64,000 bases of DNA from Macrostomum hystrix (Eukaryota > Platyhelminthes > Macrostomidae). Every line of letters begins with the position of its first letter. Positions within the stretch are counted from its first letter, which is position 1. The stretch is taken from NCBI GenBank assembly GCA_950097015.1, contig CATNEN010000029.1, forward strand, positions 3,367,501-3,431,500. Direction: 5' to 3'. The notes under the pieces were generated by a model. That model saw only the letters and a list, made by a program, of their open reading frames with translations, was not told where the DNA came from and searched no databases. Positions 35,127 through 46,909 of this stretch are shown here, one piece after another. Position numbers and translations under genes: made by a program.

Positions 35127-37193
35127 ATTTGAATCATGGCAAAAATAGAGCTTGAATCATGGCTAAACCAGCGTCTGAATCATGGCTAAACCAGAGTCTG
35201 AATCATTGCTAAACCAGAGTTTGAATCATGGCTAAACCAGAGTTTGAATCATGGCTAAACCAGAGTTTGAATCATGGCTAAACCAGAGTTTGAATCATGG
35301 CTAAACCAGAGTTTGAATCATGGCTAAACCAGAGTCTGAATCATGGCTAAACCAGAGTTTGAATCATGGCTAAACCAGAGTCTGAATCATGGCTTAACCA
35401 GAGTTTGAATCATGGCTAAACCAGAGTTTGAATCATGGCTAAACCAGAGTCTGAATCATGGCTAAACCAGCGTCTGAATCATGGCTAAACCAGAGTTTGA
35501 ATCATGGCTAAACCAGAGTCTGAATCATGGCTTAACTAGAGTTTGAATCATGGCTAAACCAGAGTCTGAATCATGGCTAAACCAGCGTCTGAATCATGGC
35601 TAAAGCAGAGTTTGAATCATGGCTAAACCAGAGTCTGTATCATGGCTTAACCAGAGTTTGAATCATGGCTAAACCAGAGTTTGAATCATGGCTAAACCAG
35701 AGTTTGAATCATGGCTAAACCAGAGTTTGAATCATGGCTAAACCAGAGTCTGAGTCATGGCTAAACCAGAGTCTGAATCATGGCTAAACCAACGTTTGAA
35801 TCATGGCTAACCTAGAGTCTGAATCATGGCTAAACCATAGTCTGAATCATTGCTAAAATAGAGTCTGAATCATGGCTAAACCAGAGTCTGAATCATGGCT
35901 AAACCAGAGTCTGAATCATGGCTAAACTAGAGTCTGAATCATGGCTAAACCAGAGTCTGAATCATGGCTAAACTAGAGTCTGAATCATGGCTAAACCAGA
36001 GTTTGAACCATGGCTAAACCAGAGTTTGAATCATGGCTAAACCAGCGTCTGAATCATGGCTAAACCAGAGTCTGAATCATGGCTAAACCAGAGTTTGAAT
36101 CATGGCTAAACCAGAGTCTGAATCATGGCTTAACCAGAGTTTGAATCATGGCTAAACCAGCGTCTGAATCATGGCTAAACCAGAGTTTGAATCATGGCTA
36201 AACCAGAGACTAAATCATGGCTAAACTAGAGTCTGAATCATGGCTAAACCAGAGTTTGAACCATGGCTAAACCAGAGTTTGAATCATGGCTAAACCAGCG
36301 TCTGAATCATGGCTAAACCAGCGTCTGAATCATGGCTAAACCAGAGTTTGAATCATGGCTAAACCAGAGTTTGAATATTGGCAACACCAGAGTTTGAATC
36401 ATGGCTAAACCAGCGTCTGAATCATGGCTAAACCAGCGTCTGAATCATGGCTAAACCAGAGTTTGAATCATGGCTAAACCAGAGTTTGAATATTGGCAAC
36501 ACCAGAGTCTGAATCATGGCTAAACTAGAGTCTGAATCATGGCTAAACCAGAGTCTGAATCATGGCTAAACTAGAGTCTGAATCATGGCTAAACCAGAGT
36601 TTGAACCATGGCTAAACCAGAGTTTGAATCATGGCTAAACCAGCGTCTGAATCATGGCTAAACCAGCGTCTGAATCATGGCTAAACCAGAGTTTGAATCA
36701 TGGCTAAACCAGAGTTTGAATATTGGCAACACCAGAGTTTGAATCATGGCTAAACCAGCGTCTGAATCATGGCTAAACCAGAGTTTGAATCATGGCTAAA
36801 CCAGAGACTAAATCATGGCTAAACCATCATCATCAGCATGGCTAAACTAGAGTTTGAATCATGGCTAAACCATCATCATCAGCATGGCTAAACTAGAGTT
36901 TGAATCATGGCTAAACCAGAGTTTGAATAATGGCTACACCAGAGTTTGAATCATGGCTAAACCAGAGTCTGAATCATGGCTAAACTAGAGTTTGAATCAT
37001 GGCTAAACCAGAGTTTGAATAATGGCTACACCATAGTTTGAATCATGGCTAAACCAGAGTCTGAATCATGGCTAAACCAGAGTTTGAATCTTGGCTAAAC
37101 CAGAGTTTCAATCATGGCTAACCCAGCGTTTGAATCATGGCTAAACCAGAGTTTGAATCATGGCAAAAACCGAGTTGAATCTTGGCTAACCCA
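35127..37193 (+). repeat. 23-bp minisatellite of Helitron element 1
   Basis: Roughly 90 units of 23 bp around GAATCATGGCTAAACCAGAG, with the final triplet mostly TTT or TCT. A variant ACCATCATCATCAGC insertion occurs twice near 36,825 and 36,865, and a GAATATTGGCAACACC variant recurs three times, marking block duplication. Confidence 0.95.
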
Positions 37194-37204
37194 GCGTTTG
37201 AAAA

Positions 37205-38470
37205 ATCAACGTCAACTGGGGAGTCATCATCAAAATGGGGATCATGGTGAACTGGGGGATCATGGTAAACTGGGGGATAATTGTCGACTGGGGGATCATT
37301 GTCAACTGGGGGATCATTGTCAACTGGGGGATCATTGTCAACTGGGGGATCATTGTCAACTGGGGGATCATTGTCAAATGGGGGATCATTGTCAACTGGG
37401 GGATCTTTGTCAACTGGGTGTTCATTGTCAACTGGGGGTTCATTGTCAACTGGGGGATCATTGTCAACTGGGGGATCATTGTGAACTGAGAGATCATTGT
37501 CAACTGGGGGGTAATGGTCAACTGGGGGATAATTGTCAACTGGGGAATCATCATCAACTGGGGATCATCATCAACTGGGGGATCATTGAGAACTGGGGGA
37601 TCTTTGTCAACTGGGGGATCATTGTGAACTGGGGGATCTTTGTCAACTGGGGGATCATTGTATACTGTGGGATCATTGTCAACTGGGGGATCATTGTCAA
37701 CTGGGGGATCATTGTCAACTGGGGGATCGTTGTCAACTGGGGGATCATTGTCAACTGGGGGAACATTGTCAACTGGAGGAACATTGTTAACTAGGGATCA
37801 TCATCAATGGGGAGACTTCATCAACTGGGGGACCATTGTGAACTGGGGGATCTTTGTTAACTGGGGGGATCATTGTCAACTGGGGGATCATTCTCAACTG
37901 GGGGATCATTGTCAACTGGGGGATCATTTTCAACTGGGGGATCATCATCAACTGGAGGATCATTGTCAACTGGGGGATCATTGTCAACTGGGGGATCATT
38001 GTCAACTGGGGGATCATTGTCAACTGGGTGATCATCATCAACTGGGGGATCATTGTCAACTGGGGGAACATTGTCAAATGGAGGAACATTGTTAACTGGG
38101 GATCATCATCAATGGGGAGACTTCATCAACTGGGGGATCATTGTGAACTGGGGGATCTTTGTTAACTGGGGGATCATTGTCAACTGGGGGATCATTGTCA
38201 ACTGGGGGATCATTTTCAACTGGGGGATCATCATCAACTGGGGGATCATCATCAACTGGGTGATCATTGTGAACTGGGGGATCTTTGTCAACTGGGGGAT
38301 CATTGTCAACTGTGGGATCATTGTCAACTGGGGGATCATTGTCAAATGGGGGATCATTGTCAACTGGGGGATCGTTGTCAACTGGGGGTTCATTGTCAAC
38401 TGGGGGTTCATTGTCAACTGGGGGATCATTGTCAACTGGGGGATCATTGTCAACTGGGGGTTCATTGTAG
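37205..38470 (+). repeat. 18-bp G-run minisatellite of Helitron element 1
   Basis: Roughly 70 units of 18 bp (GGGGGATCATTGTCAACT). Each unit has a run of four or five Gs. The length is a multiple of three and several frames lack stops, so long open frames occur on both strands; none is a gene. Confidence 0.95.
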
Positions 38471-39174
38471 CTTTAAAAAGCTGTAAATTCAGCTGCTAAA
38501 AAGTATATACTAGACGAATTAAAAGTATTTCTGCTCTCCGAAGGGGGGCAAAACTTGCTAGTCCACTATACTAAAAATGAAATGCTTGCTTGGTTGGTTG
38601 CTTGGTTGCTTGTAATTGATTTTCTCCCGAACGGCTCAACCGATTTTCACCATTTCTTCACCAAAAGATGCTAAATATGGGGACAATTATACACGTATTT
38701 TTATTAAGCTTAACTTTCTTGCTAAAGGGATTAAATATTCGAAAAACATGATTTTTTCAAAGGTCAAACCATCTTGGCCTATTGAGAATTTCACTGACAG
38801 CCACTGAATTAGAATTGCATCGTCAAATTGCGCAACAACCCCTAGCTGATTGAATTTGAAGCCTGCACTCTGGAGACAAATTTGAAATAAATGTACACAA
38901 CCAACTGCGAGACTGAGTGTACTCTATTTTCTTACTTCATTGTACAAAGCCAGAACTTTGAGAATTCATTTTATAAGGCTGATTTTTGCACCCACTAACC
39001 AACAGTCAGAATAGCCGATGTGGAGGCACTAGGAATAAGTTAGGCTAGGCTAGGGTTCGATTCTGCACTGGGTCAAATCATTTAGACTAATTTTCTGCCA
39101 GTAGTGATTGAAGATTATTTTATATTATTTTTTATATTTCGTAAATAAAATATCACAAATCATAGCAAATCTGA

Positions 39175-42100
39175 GTTTGAATCATGGCTAAACCAGAGTT
39201 TGAATCATGGCTAAACCAGCGTCTGAATCATGGCTAAACCAGAGTTTCAATCATGGCTAAACCAGAGTCTGAATCATGGCTAAACCAGAGTTTAAATCAT
39301 GGCTAAACCAGAGTCTGAATCATGGCTTAACCAGAGTTTGAATCATGGCTAAACCAGAGTCTGAATCATGGCTAAACCAGCGTCTGAATCATGGCTAAAC
39401 CAGAGTTTGAACCATGGCTAAACCAGAGTCTGAATCATGGCTAAACCAGAGTTTAAATCATGGCTAAACCAGAGTCTGAATCATGGCTAAACCAGAGTTT
39501 CAATCATGGCTAAACCAGCGTCTGAATCATGGCTAAACCAGCGTCTGAATCATGGCTAAACCAGAGTTTGAATCATGGCTAAACCAGAGTCTGAATCATG
39601 GCTAAACCAGCGTCTGAATCATGGCTAAACCAGAGTCTGAATCATGGCTAAACCAGAGTCTGAATCATGGCTAAACCAGAGTTTGAATCATGGCTAAACC
39701 AGAGTTTGAAACATGGCTAAACCAGAGTTTGAAACATGGCTAAACCAGAGCTTGAATCATGGCAAAACCAGAGTCTGAATCATGGCAAAACGAGAGTTTG
39801 AATCATAGCCCACCAGGGTTTAAAACATGGCTAAACCAGAGTTTCAATCTTGGCTAAACCAGAGTTTGAATCATAGCCAACCAGAGTCTGAATCATGGCA
39901 AAACGAGAGTTTGAATCATAGCCCACCAGGGTTTAAAACATGGCGAAACCTGAGTTTGAATCATGGCTAAACCAGAGTCTGAATCATGGCTAAACCAGAG
40001 TTTAAATCATGGCTAAACCAGAGTCTGAATCATGGCTAAACCAGAGTTTCAATCATGGCTAAACCAGCGTCTGAATCATGGCTAAACCAGCGTCTGAATC
40101 ATGGCTAAACCAGAGTCTGAATCATGGCTAAACCAGAGTTTGAATCATGGCTAAACCAGAGTTTGAAACATGGCTAAACCAGAGCTTGAATCATGGCAAA
40201 ACCAGAGTCTGAATCATGGCTAAACCAGAGTTTAAATTATGGCTAAACCAGAGTTTGAATCATAGCCAACCAGAGTCTGAATCATGGCAAAACGAGAGTT
40301 TGAATCATAGCCCACCAGGGTTTAAAACATGGCTAAACCAGAGTTTGAATCTTGGCTAAACCAGAGTTTGAATCATAGCCAACCAGAGTCTGAATCATGG
40401 CAAAACGAGAGTTTGAATCATAGCCCACCAGGGTTTAAAACATGGCGAAACCAGAGTTTGAATCTTGGCTAAACCAGAGTTTGAATCATAGCCAACCAGA
40501 GTCTGAATCATGGCAAAACGAGAGTTTGAATCATAGCCCACCAGGGTTTAAAACATGGCGAAACCAGAGTCTGAATCATGGCTTAACCAGAGTTTGAATC
40601 ATGGCTAAACCAGAGTCTGAATCATGGCTAAACCAGCGTCTGAATCATGGCTAAACCAGAGTCTGAACCATGGCTAAACCAGAGTCTGAATCATGGCTAA
40701 ACCAGAGTTTCAATCATGGCTAAACCAGAGTCTGAATCATGGCTAAACCAGCGTCTGAATCATGGCTAAACCAGAGTTTGAACCATGGCTAAACCAGAGT
40801 CTGAATCATGGCTAAACCAGAGTTTCAATCATGGCTAAACCAGAGTTTCAATCATGGCTAAACCAGCGTCTGAATCATGGCTAAACCAGCGTCTGAATCA
40901 TGGCTAAACCAGAGTTTGAATCATGGCTAAACCAGAGTCTGAATCATGGCTAAACCAGCGTCTGAATCATGGCTAAACCAGAGTCTGAATCATGGCTAAA
41001 CCAGAGTCTGAATCATGGCTAAACCAGAGTTTGAATCATGGCTAAACCAGAGTTTGAAACATGGCTAAACCAGAGCTTGAATCATGGCAAAACCAGAGTC
41101 TGAATCATGGCTAAACCAGAGTCTGAATCATGGCAAAACGAGAGTTTGAATCATAGCCCACCAGGGTTTAAAACATGGCTAAACCAGAGTTTGAATCTTG
41201 GCTAAACCAGAGTTTGAATCATAGCCAACCAGAGTCTGAATCATGGCAAAACGAGAGTTTGAATCATAGCCCACCAGGGTTTAAAACATGGCGAAACCAG
41301 AGTTTGAATCTTGGCTAAACCAGAGTTTGAATCATAGCCAACCAGAGTCTGAATCATGGCAAAACGAGAGTTTGAATCATAGCCCACCAGGGTTTAAAAC
41401 ATGGCGAAACCAGAGTCTGAATCATGGCTTAACCAGAGTTTGAATCATGGCTAAACCAGAGTCTGAATCATGGCTAAACCAGCGTCTGAATCATGGCTAA
41501 ACCAGAGTTTGAACCATGGCTAAACCAGAGTCTGAATCATGGCTAAACCAGAGTTTCAATCATGGCTAAACCAGAGTCTGAATCATGGCTAAACCAGCGT
41601 CTGAATCATGGCTAAACCAGAGTTTGAACCATGGCTAAACCAGAGTCTGAATCATGGCTAAACCAGAGTTTCAATCATGGCTAAACCAGAGTTTCAATCA
41701 TGGCTAAACCAGCGTCTGAATCATGGCTAAACCAGCGTCTGAATCATGGCTAAACCAGAGTTTGAATCATGGCTAAACCAGAGTCTGAATCATGGCTAAA
41801 CCAGCGTCTGAATCATGGCTAAACCAGAGTTTGAATCATGGCTAAACCAGAGTTTGAAACATGGCTAAACCAGAGCTTGAATCATGGCAAAACCAGAGTC
41901 TGAATCATGGCTAAACCAGAGTTTGAAACATGGCTAAACCAGAGCTTGAATCATGGCAAAACCAGAGTCTGAATCATGGCTAAACCAGAGTTTAAATCAT
42001 GGCTAAACCAGAGTTTGAATCATAGCCAACCAGAGTCTGAATCATGGCAAAACGAGAGTTTGAATCATAGCCCACCAGGGTTTAAAACATGGCTAAACCA

Positions 42101-43925
42101 GAGTTTGAATCTTGGCTAAACCAGAGTTTGAATCATAGCCAACCAGAGTCTGAATCATGGCAAAACGAGAGTTTGAATCATAGCCCACCAGGGTTTAAAA
42201 CATGGCGAAACCAGAGTCTGAATCATGGCTTAACCAGAGTTTGAATCATGGCTAAACCAGAGTCTGAATCATGGCTAAACCAGCGTCTGAATCATGGCTA
42301 AACCAGAGTTTGAACCATGGCTAAACCAGAGTCTGAATCATGGCTAAACCAGAGTTTAAATCATGGCTAAACCAGAGTCTGAATCATGGCTAAACCAGAG
42401 TTTCAATCATGGCTAAACCAGCGTCTGAATCATGGCTAAACCAGCGTCTGAATCATGGCTAAACCAGAGTTTGAATCATGGCTAAACCAGAGTCTGAATC
42501 ATGGCTAAACCAGCGTCTGAATCATGGCTAAACCAGAGTCTGAATCATGGCTAAACCAGAGTCTGAATCATGGCTAAACCAGAGTTTGAATCATGGCTAA
42601 ACCAGAGTTTGAAACATGGCTAAACCAGAGCTTGAATCATGGCAAAACCAGAGTCTGAATCATGGCTAAACCAGAGTCTGAATCATGGCAAAACGAGAGT
42701 TTGAATCATAGCCCACCAGGGTTTAAAACATGGCTAAACCAGAGTTTGAATCTTGGCTAAACCAGAGTTTGAATCATAGCCAACCAGAGTCTGAATCATG
42801 GCAAAACGAGAGTTTGAATCATAGCCCACCAGGGTTTAAAACATGGCGAAACCTGAGTTTGAATCATGGCTAAACCAGAGTCTGAATCATGGCTAAACCA
42901 GAGTTTAAATCATGGCTAAACCAGAGTCTGAATCATGGCTTAACCAGAGTTTGAATCATGGCTAAACCAGAGTTTGAAACATGGCTAAACCAGAGCTTGA
43001 ATCATGGCAAAACCAGAGTCTGAATCATGGCTAAACCAGAGTTTAAATCATGGCTAAACCAGAGTTTGAATCATAGCCAACCAGAGTCTGAATCATGGCA
43101 AAACGAGAGTTTGAATCATAGCCCACCAGGGTTTAAAACATGGCTAAACCAGAGTTTGAATCTTGGCTAAACCAGAGTTTGAATCATAGCCAACCAGAGT
43201 CTGAATCATGGCAAAACGAGAGTTTGAATCATAGCCCACCAGGGTTTAAAACATGGCGAAACCAGAGTCTGAATCATGGCTTAACCAGAGTTTGAATCAT
43301 GGCTAAACCAGAGTCTGAATCATGGCTAAACCAGCGTCTGAATCATGGCTAAACCAGAGTTTGAACCATGGCTAAACCAGAGTCTGAATCATGGCTAAAC
43401 CAGAGTTTAAATCATGGCTAAACCAGAGTCTGAATCATGGCTAAACCAGAGTTTCAATCATGGCTAAACCAGCGTCTGAATCATGGCTAAACCAGCGTCT
43501 GAATCATGGCTAAACCAGAGTTTGAATCATGGCTAAACCAGAGTCTGAATCATGGCTAAACCAGCGTCTGAATCATGGCTAAACCAGAGTCTGAATCATG
43601 GCTAAACCAGAGTCTGAATCATGGCTAAACCAGAGTTTGAATCATGGCTAAACCAGAGTTTGAAACATGGCTAAACCAGAGCTTGAATCATGGCAAAACC
43701 AGAGTCTGAATCATGGCTAAACCAGAGTCTGAATCATGGCAAAACGAGAGTTTGAATCATAGCCCACCAGGGTTTAAAACATGGCTAAACCAGAGTTTGA
43801 ATCTTGGCTAAACCAGAGTTTGAATCATAGCCAACCAGAGTCTGAATCATGGCAAAACGAGAGTTTGAATCATAGCCCACCAGGGTTTAAAACATGGCGA
43901 AACCTGAGTTTGAATCTTGGCTAAC
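39175..43925 (+). repeat. 23-bp minisatellite of Helitron element 2, with higher-order repeats
   Basis: Roughly 200 units of the same 23-bp family. It also contains a variant block absent from element 1 (GGCAAAACGAGAGTTTGAAT, then CATAGCCCACCAGGGTTTAA). The marker GGCGAAACCAGAGTCTGAAT recurs near 40,558, 41,404, 42,204 and 43,256, giving higher-order units of about 0.8-1.05 kb. Confidence 0.95.
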
Positions 43926-43934
43926 CCAGTGTTT

Positions 43935-45645
43935 GAAAAATCAACGTCAACTGGGGAGTCATCATCAAAATGGGGATCATGGTGAACTGGGGGATAATCG
44001 TCAACTGGGGGATCATGGTAAACTGGGGGATAATTGTCAACTGGGGGATCATTGTCAACTGGGGGATCATTGTCAACTGGGGGATCATTGTCAACTGGGG
44101 GATCATTGTCAACTGGGGGATCATCGTCAACTGGGGGATCATTGTCAACTGGGGTATCATTTTCAACTGGGGGATCATTGTCAACTAGGGGATCATTGTC
44201 CACTGGGGAATGATTGTCAACTGGGTAATCATGTCAACTGGGGGATCATTGTCAACTGGGGGATCATTGTCAACTGTAGGATCATTGTCAACTAGGGGAT
44301 CATGGCCAACTGGGGATCATTGTGAACTGGGTGATCATTGTCAACTGGGGGATCATCTTCAACTGGGGGATCATTGTCAACTGGGAGATCATTGTAAACT
44401 GGGGGATCATCATCAACTGGGGGATCATTGTCAACTGGGGGATCATTGTCAACTGTAGGATCATTGTCAACTAGGGGATCATGGCCAACTGGGGATCATT
44501 GTGAACTGGGTGATCATTGTCAACTGGGGGATCATCTTCAACTGGGGGATCATTGTCAACTGGGAGATCATTGTAAACTGGGGGATCATCATCAACTGGG
44601 GGATCATTGTCAACTGTGGGATCATTGTCAACTAGGGGATCATGGCCAACTGGGGATCATTGTGAACTGGGTGATCATTGTCAACTGGGGGATCATCTTC
44701 AACTGGGTGATCATTGTCAACTGGGGTATCATTGTAAACTGGGGGATCATTGTCCACTGGGGAATGATTGTCAACTGGGTAATCATTGTCAACTGGGTAA
44801 TCATTGTCAACTGGGGGATCATTGTCAACTGGGGGATCATTGTCAACTGGGGGATCATTGTCAACTGGGGGATCATTGTAAACTGGGGGATCATTTTCAA
44901 CTGGGAGATCATTGTAAACTGGGGAATCATCATCAACTGGGGGATCATTGTAAACTGGGGGATCATTGTCAACTGTGGGATCATTGTCAACTGGGGGATC
45001 ATGGCCAACTGGGGATCATTGTGAACTGGGGGATCATTGTCAACTGGGGGAACATTGTCAACTGGGGGATCATTGTCAACTGGGAGATCATTGTAAACTG
45101 GGGAATCATCATCAACTGGGGGATCATTGTAAACTGGGGGATCATTGTCAACTGTGGGATCATTGTCAACTAGGGGATCATGGCCAACTGGGGATCATTG
45201 TGAACTGGGGGATCATTGTCAACTGGTGGATCATTGTCAACTGGGAGATCATTGTCAACTGGGGGATCATTGTCAACTGGGGGATCATTGTCAACTGGAG
45301 GATCATTGTCAACTGGGTGATCATTATCAACTGGGGGATCATTGTCAACTGGGGGATCATTGTCAACTGTGGGATCATTGTCAACTGGGGGATCATTGTC
45401 AACTGGTGGATCATTGTCAACTGGGAGATCATTGTCAACTGGGGGATCATTGTCAACTGGGGGATCATTGTCAACTGGGGGATCATTGTCAACTGGGTGA
45501 TCATTATCAACTGGGGGATCATTGTCAACTGGGGGATCATTGTCAACTGGGGGATCATTGTCAACTGGGGGATCATTATCAACTGGGGGATCATTGTCAA
45601 CTGGGGGATCATTATCAACTGGGGGATCATTGTCAACTGATCATT
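43935..45645 (+). repeat. 18-bp G-run minisatellite of Helitron element 2
   Basis: Roughly 95 units of the 18-bp family. A block containing CTAGGGGATCATGGCCAACT recurs near 44,292, 44,474, 44,634 and 45,173, with a related CTGGGGGATCATGGCC copy near 44,990, so ~0.16-0.36 kb higher-order duplication is also present here. Confidence 0.95.
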
Positions 45646-45866
45646 GTAGCGCAAAAAAGGCTGACAATACAGCTGCTAAAAAGTATATACTGGACGAGTT
45701 AAAAATATTTCTGCTCCCCGAAGGGGGGCAAAACTTGCTAGTTCAAATAGCTATAATCCTAATCGTAATCAGAAGACGAAGTGAAAGCAAGAACTCATAT
45801 TAAAACTGCATTTGTCAAGAAATAAGCCGGTAACATAAAAAAGTGTACTGATTATGACATTTTGGT

Positions 45867-45872
45867 TTTATT
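45867..45872 (-). terminator. Polyadenylation signal AATAAA for the LIM-type gene
   Basis: AATAAA on the minus strand about 135 bp after the stop codon at 46,007-46,009, and about 125 bp from the right end of the Helitron block. Confidence 0.5.
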
Positions 45873-46006
45873 TGTTTCATCTCCATCGGATTCAAAAGAA
45901 ATTCAGTGCTTATTAACGTTGCATCGCGTCCATATTAGGTCAAGTAGCTGGAGTCGGCGAGCCGCTTGTCGGAGCAGCTTGACGTCCTGACTGCCTTCTC
46001 GTTAAA

Positions 46007-46909
46007 CTAGGCATCTTTTTTTTTCTCGATGACCGGGTCCCACTGATCGCGGCCACCCGGCCTGATAGGCGCCAGCCAGCAATTGATGGTCTCATGGTGC
46101 CGCATTCTCTTCAGCTTGCACTCTTCGCGCGTACACCAGACATGCGGCTGGTCGCAGGAGCATAGTTCGTAATGCTGACCGGCCACCCGAACGCCATTGG
46201 TCAGAGGTTCCCGGCAGGACTCACAAGCAAAGCAGGACCGGTGATAGACCCGGGCGACTGCCGGCACTACGAACTTTTCGTGACCTTTGGCTAACGCCTG
46301 GCACTTTGGACAGACCATCTTTTCCAGTTTGCTTCTGGTTGCATCGTATGGCAAAGGAGTTATCCATGGGTTCCTCTCATCGGGAATATTTTTGCCCTTC
46401 CGATCGTACAGGATTCTTCTAATTGGTCTACGACCGTCGTTTTTGTCATAATACAGTGAGCGGTCCTTGCGGCGCAACTCGAATAGAGGGTCAAAAGGCT
46501 TAGGCGTACGCATAGCCGTTTCAAGCTTAGCCTTAAACTTGTTGCTTTCATTGTCCAATATAACTAGATTTTTCTTCTTGGTCGTAATTTTGTTGCCGGG
46601 CTCGATTGGATAGCCGAAATTCTCCAGGCACCTTGAGCAGAGTACAAGGCCGTCGATGCACACCAGGCGCCGACTGATCGAGCAGTTTTCACGTTTGCAC
46701 GCGCTACAAGCAGAGCAGTTGTAGCATACCAGCATTCCATTGGCGATCATTGTGTACCAATCTCTTCTCTGATCGATGATTTCGCCACACGAACAGCTAA
46801 ACTTAAAAGATTTTATTACATCAACATTTCTTTGGACGAAGCGCAGAGAATTTCGACGGTTGTTATTAAGCATGCCTTCCATGTCTTCTTTTGTCATTTT
46901 ATTGTCCAT
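46007..46909 (-). CDS. Intronless LIM-type zinc-finger protein, 300 aa
   Basis: Single uninterrupted frame of 300 codons from ATG to TAG. The C-terminal half has a good LIM zinc finger: C200-x2-C203, then H223-x2-C226-x2-C229-x2-C232, followed by C250/C252 and further Cys/His for the second module. The N-terminal half has a second, more diverged LIM-like unit: C39/C41, CYNCSACSAC (62-71), then VCIDGLVLCSRC (83-94). The two are joined by a basic linker (KITTKKKNLV, then RRKDRSLYYDK). LIM domains act as protein-protein interaction modules in cytoskeletal and nuclear complexes; there is no homeodomain, PDZ or kinase here, so it resembles a LIM-only protein. Lack of introns in an intron-bearing neighbourhood suggests a retrocopy or an ancient intronless gene. 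A minus-strand AATAAA follows. Confidence 0.75.
   Translation of the reverse strand: MDNKMTKEDMEGMLNNNRRNSLRFVQRNVDVIKSFKFSCSCGEIIDQRRDWYTMIANGMLVCYNCSACSACKRENCSISRRLVCIDGLVLCSRCLENFGYPIEPGNKITTKKKNLVILDNESNKFKAKLETAMRTPKPFDPLFELRRKDRSLYYDKNDGRRPIRRILYDRKGKNIPDERNPWITPLPYDATRSKLEKMVCPKCQALAKGHEKFVVPAVARVYHRSCFACESCREPLTNGVRVAGQHYELCSCDQPHVWCTREECKLKRMRHHETINCWLAPIRPGGRDQWDPVIEKKKDA

Larger units (their letters stand above)
34516..38561 (+). mobile_element. Helitron-like element 1 with two internal minisatellites
   Basis: A 4,046-bp element starting TCCACTATACTAAAAATG and ending GGGGGGCAAAACTTGCTAG. Layout: ~610-bp 5' region with (GCTT)n; 23-bp array (35,127-37,193); 18-bp array (37,205-38,470); ~90-bp 3' tail with the terminal hairpin GCTCTCC-gaa-GGGGGGC followed by a 12-base spacer to the end of CTAG. 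The open frame in the 5' region (34,578-34,805) is frameshifted in the sister element, so it is not a gene. Non-autonomous. Confidence 0.85.
38562..45741 (+). mobile_element. Helitron-like element 2 with greatly expanded minisatellites
   Basis: A 7,180-bp element of the same structure as its left neighbour: TCCACTATACTAAAAATG start, ~610-bp 5' region with a few indels, 23-bp array (39,175-43,925), 18-bp array (43,935-45,645), and a 3' tail ending GGGGGGCAAAACTTGCTAG after a GCTCCCC-gaa-GGGGGGC hairpin. It directly follows the CTAG of element 1. The base after its CTAG is T. Length differs from element 1 almost only by array copy number. Confidence 0.85.

Noticed and set aside
37114-45702. Many long open frames on both strands (peptide repeats such as HCQLGD, NWGIIV, STGGSL, MIPQLT).
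   Set aside because: They arise because the 18-bp unit is a multiple of three and stop-free in several frames. They overlap each other on both strands, so none is taken as a gene.
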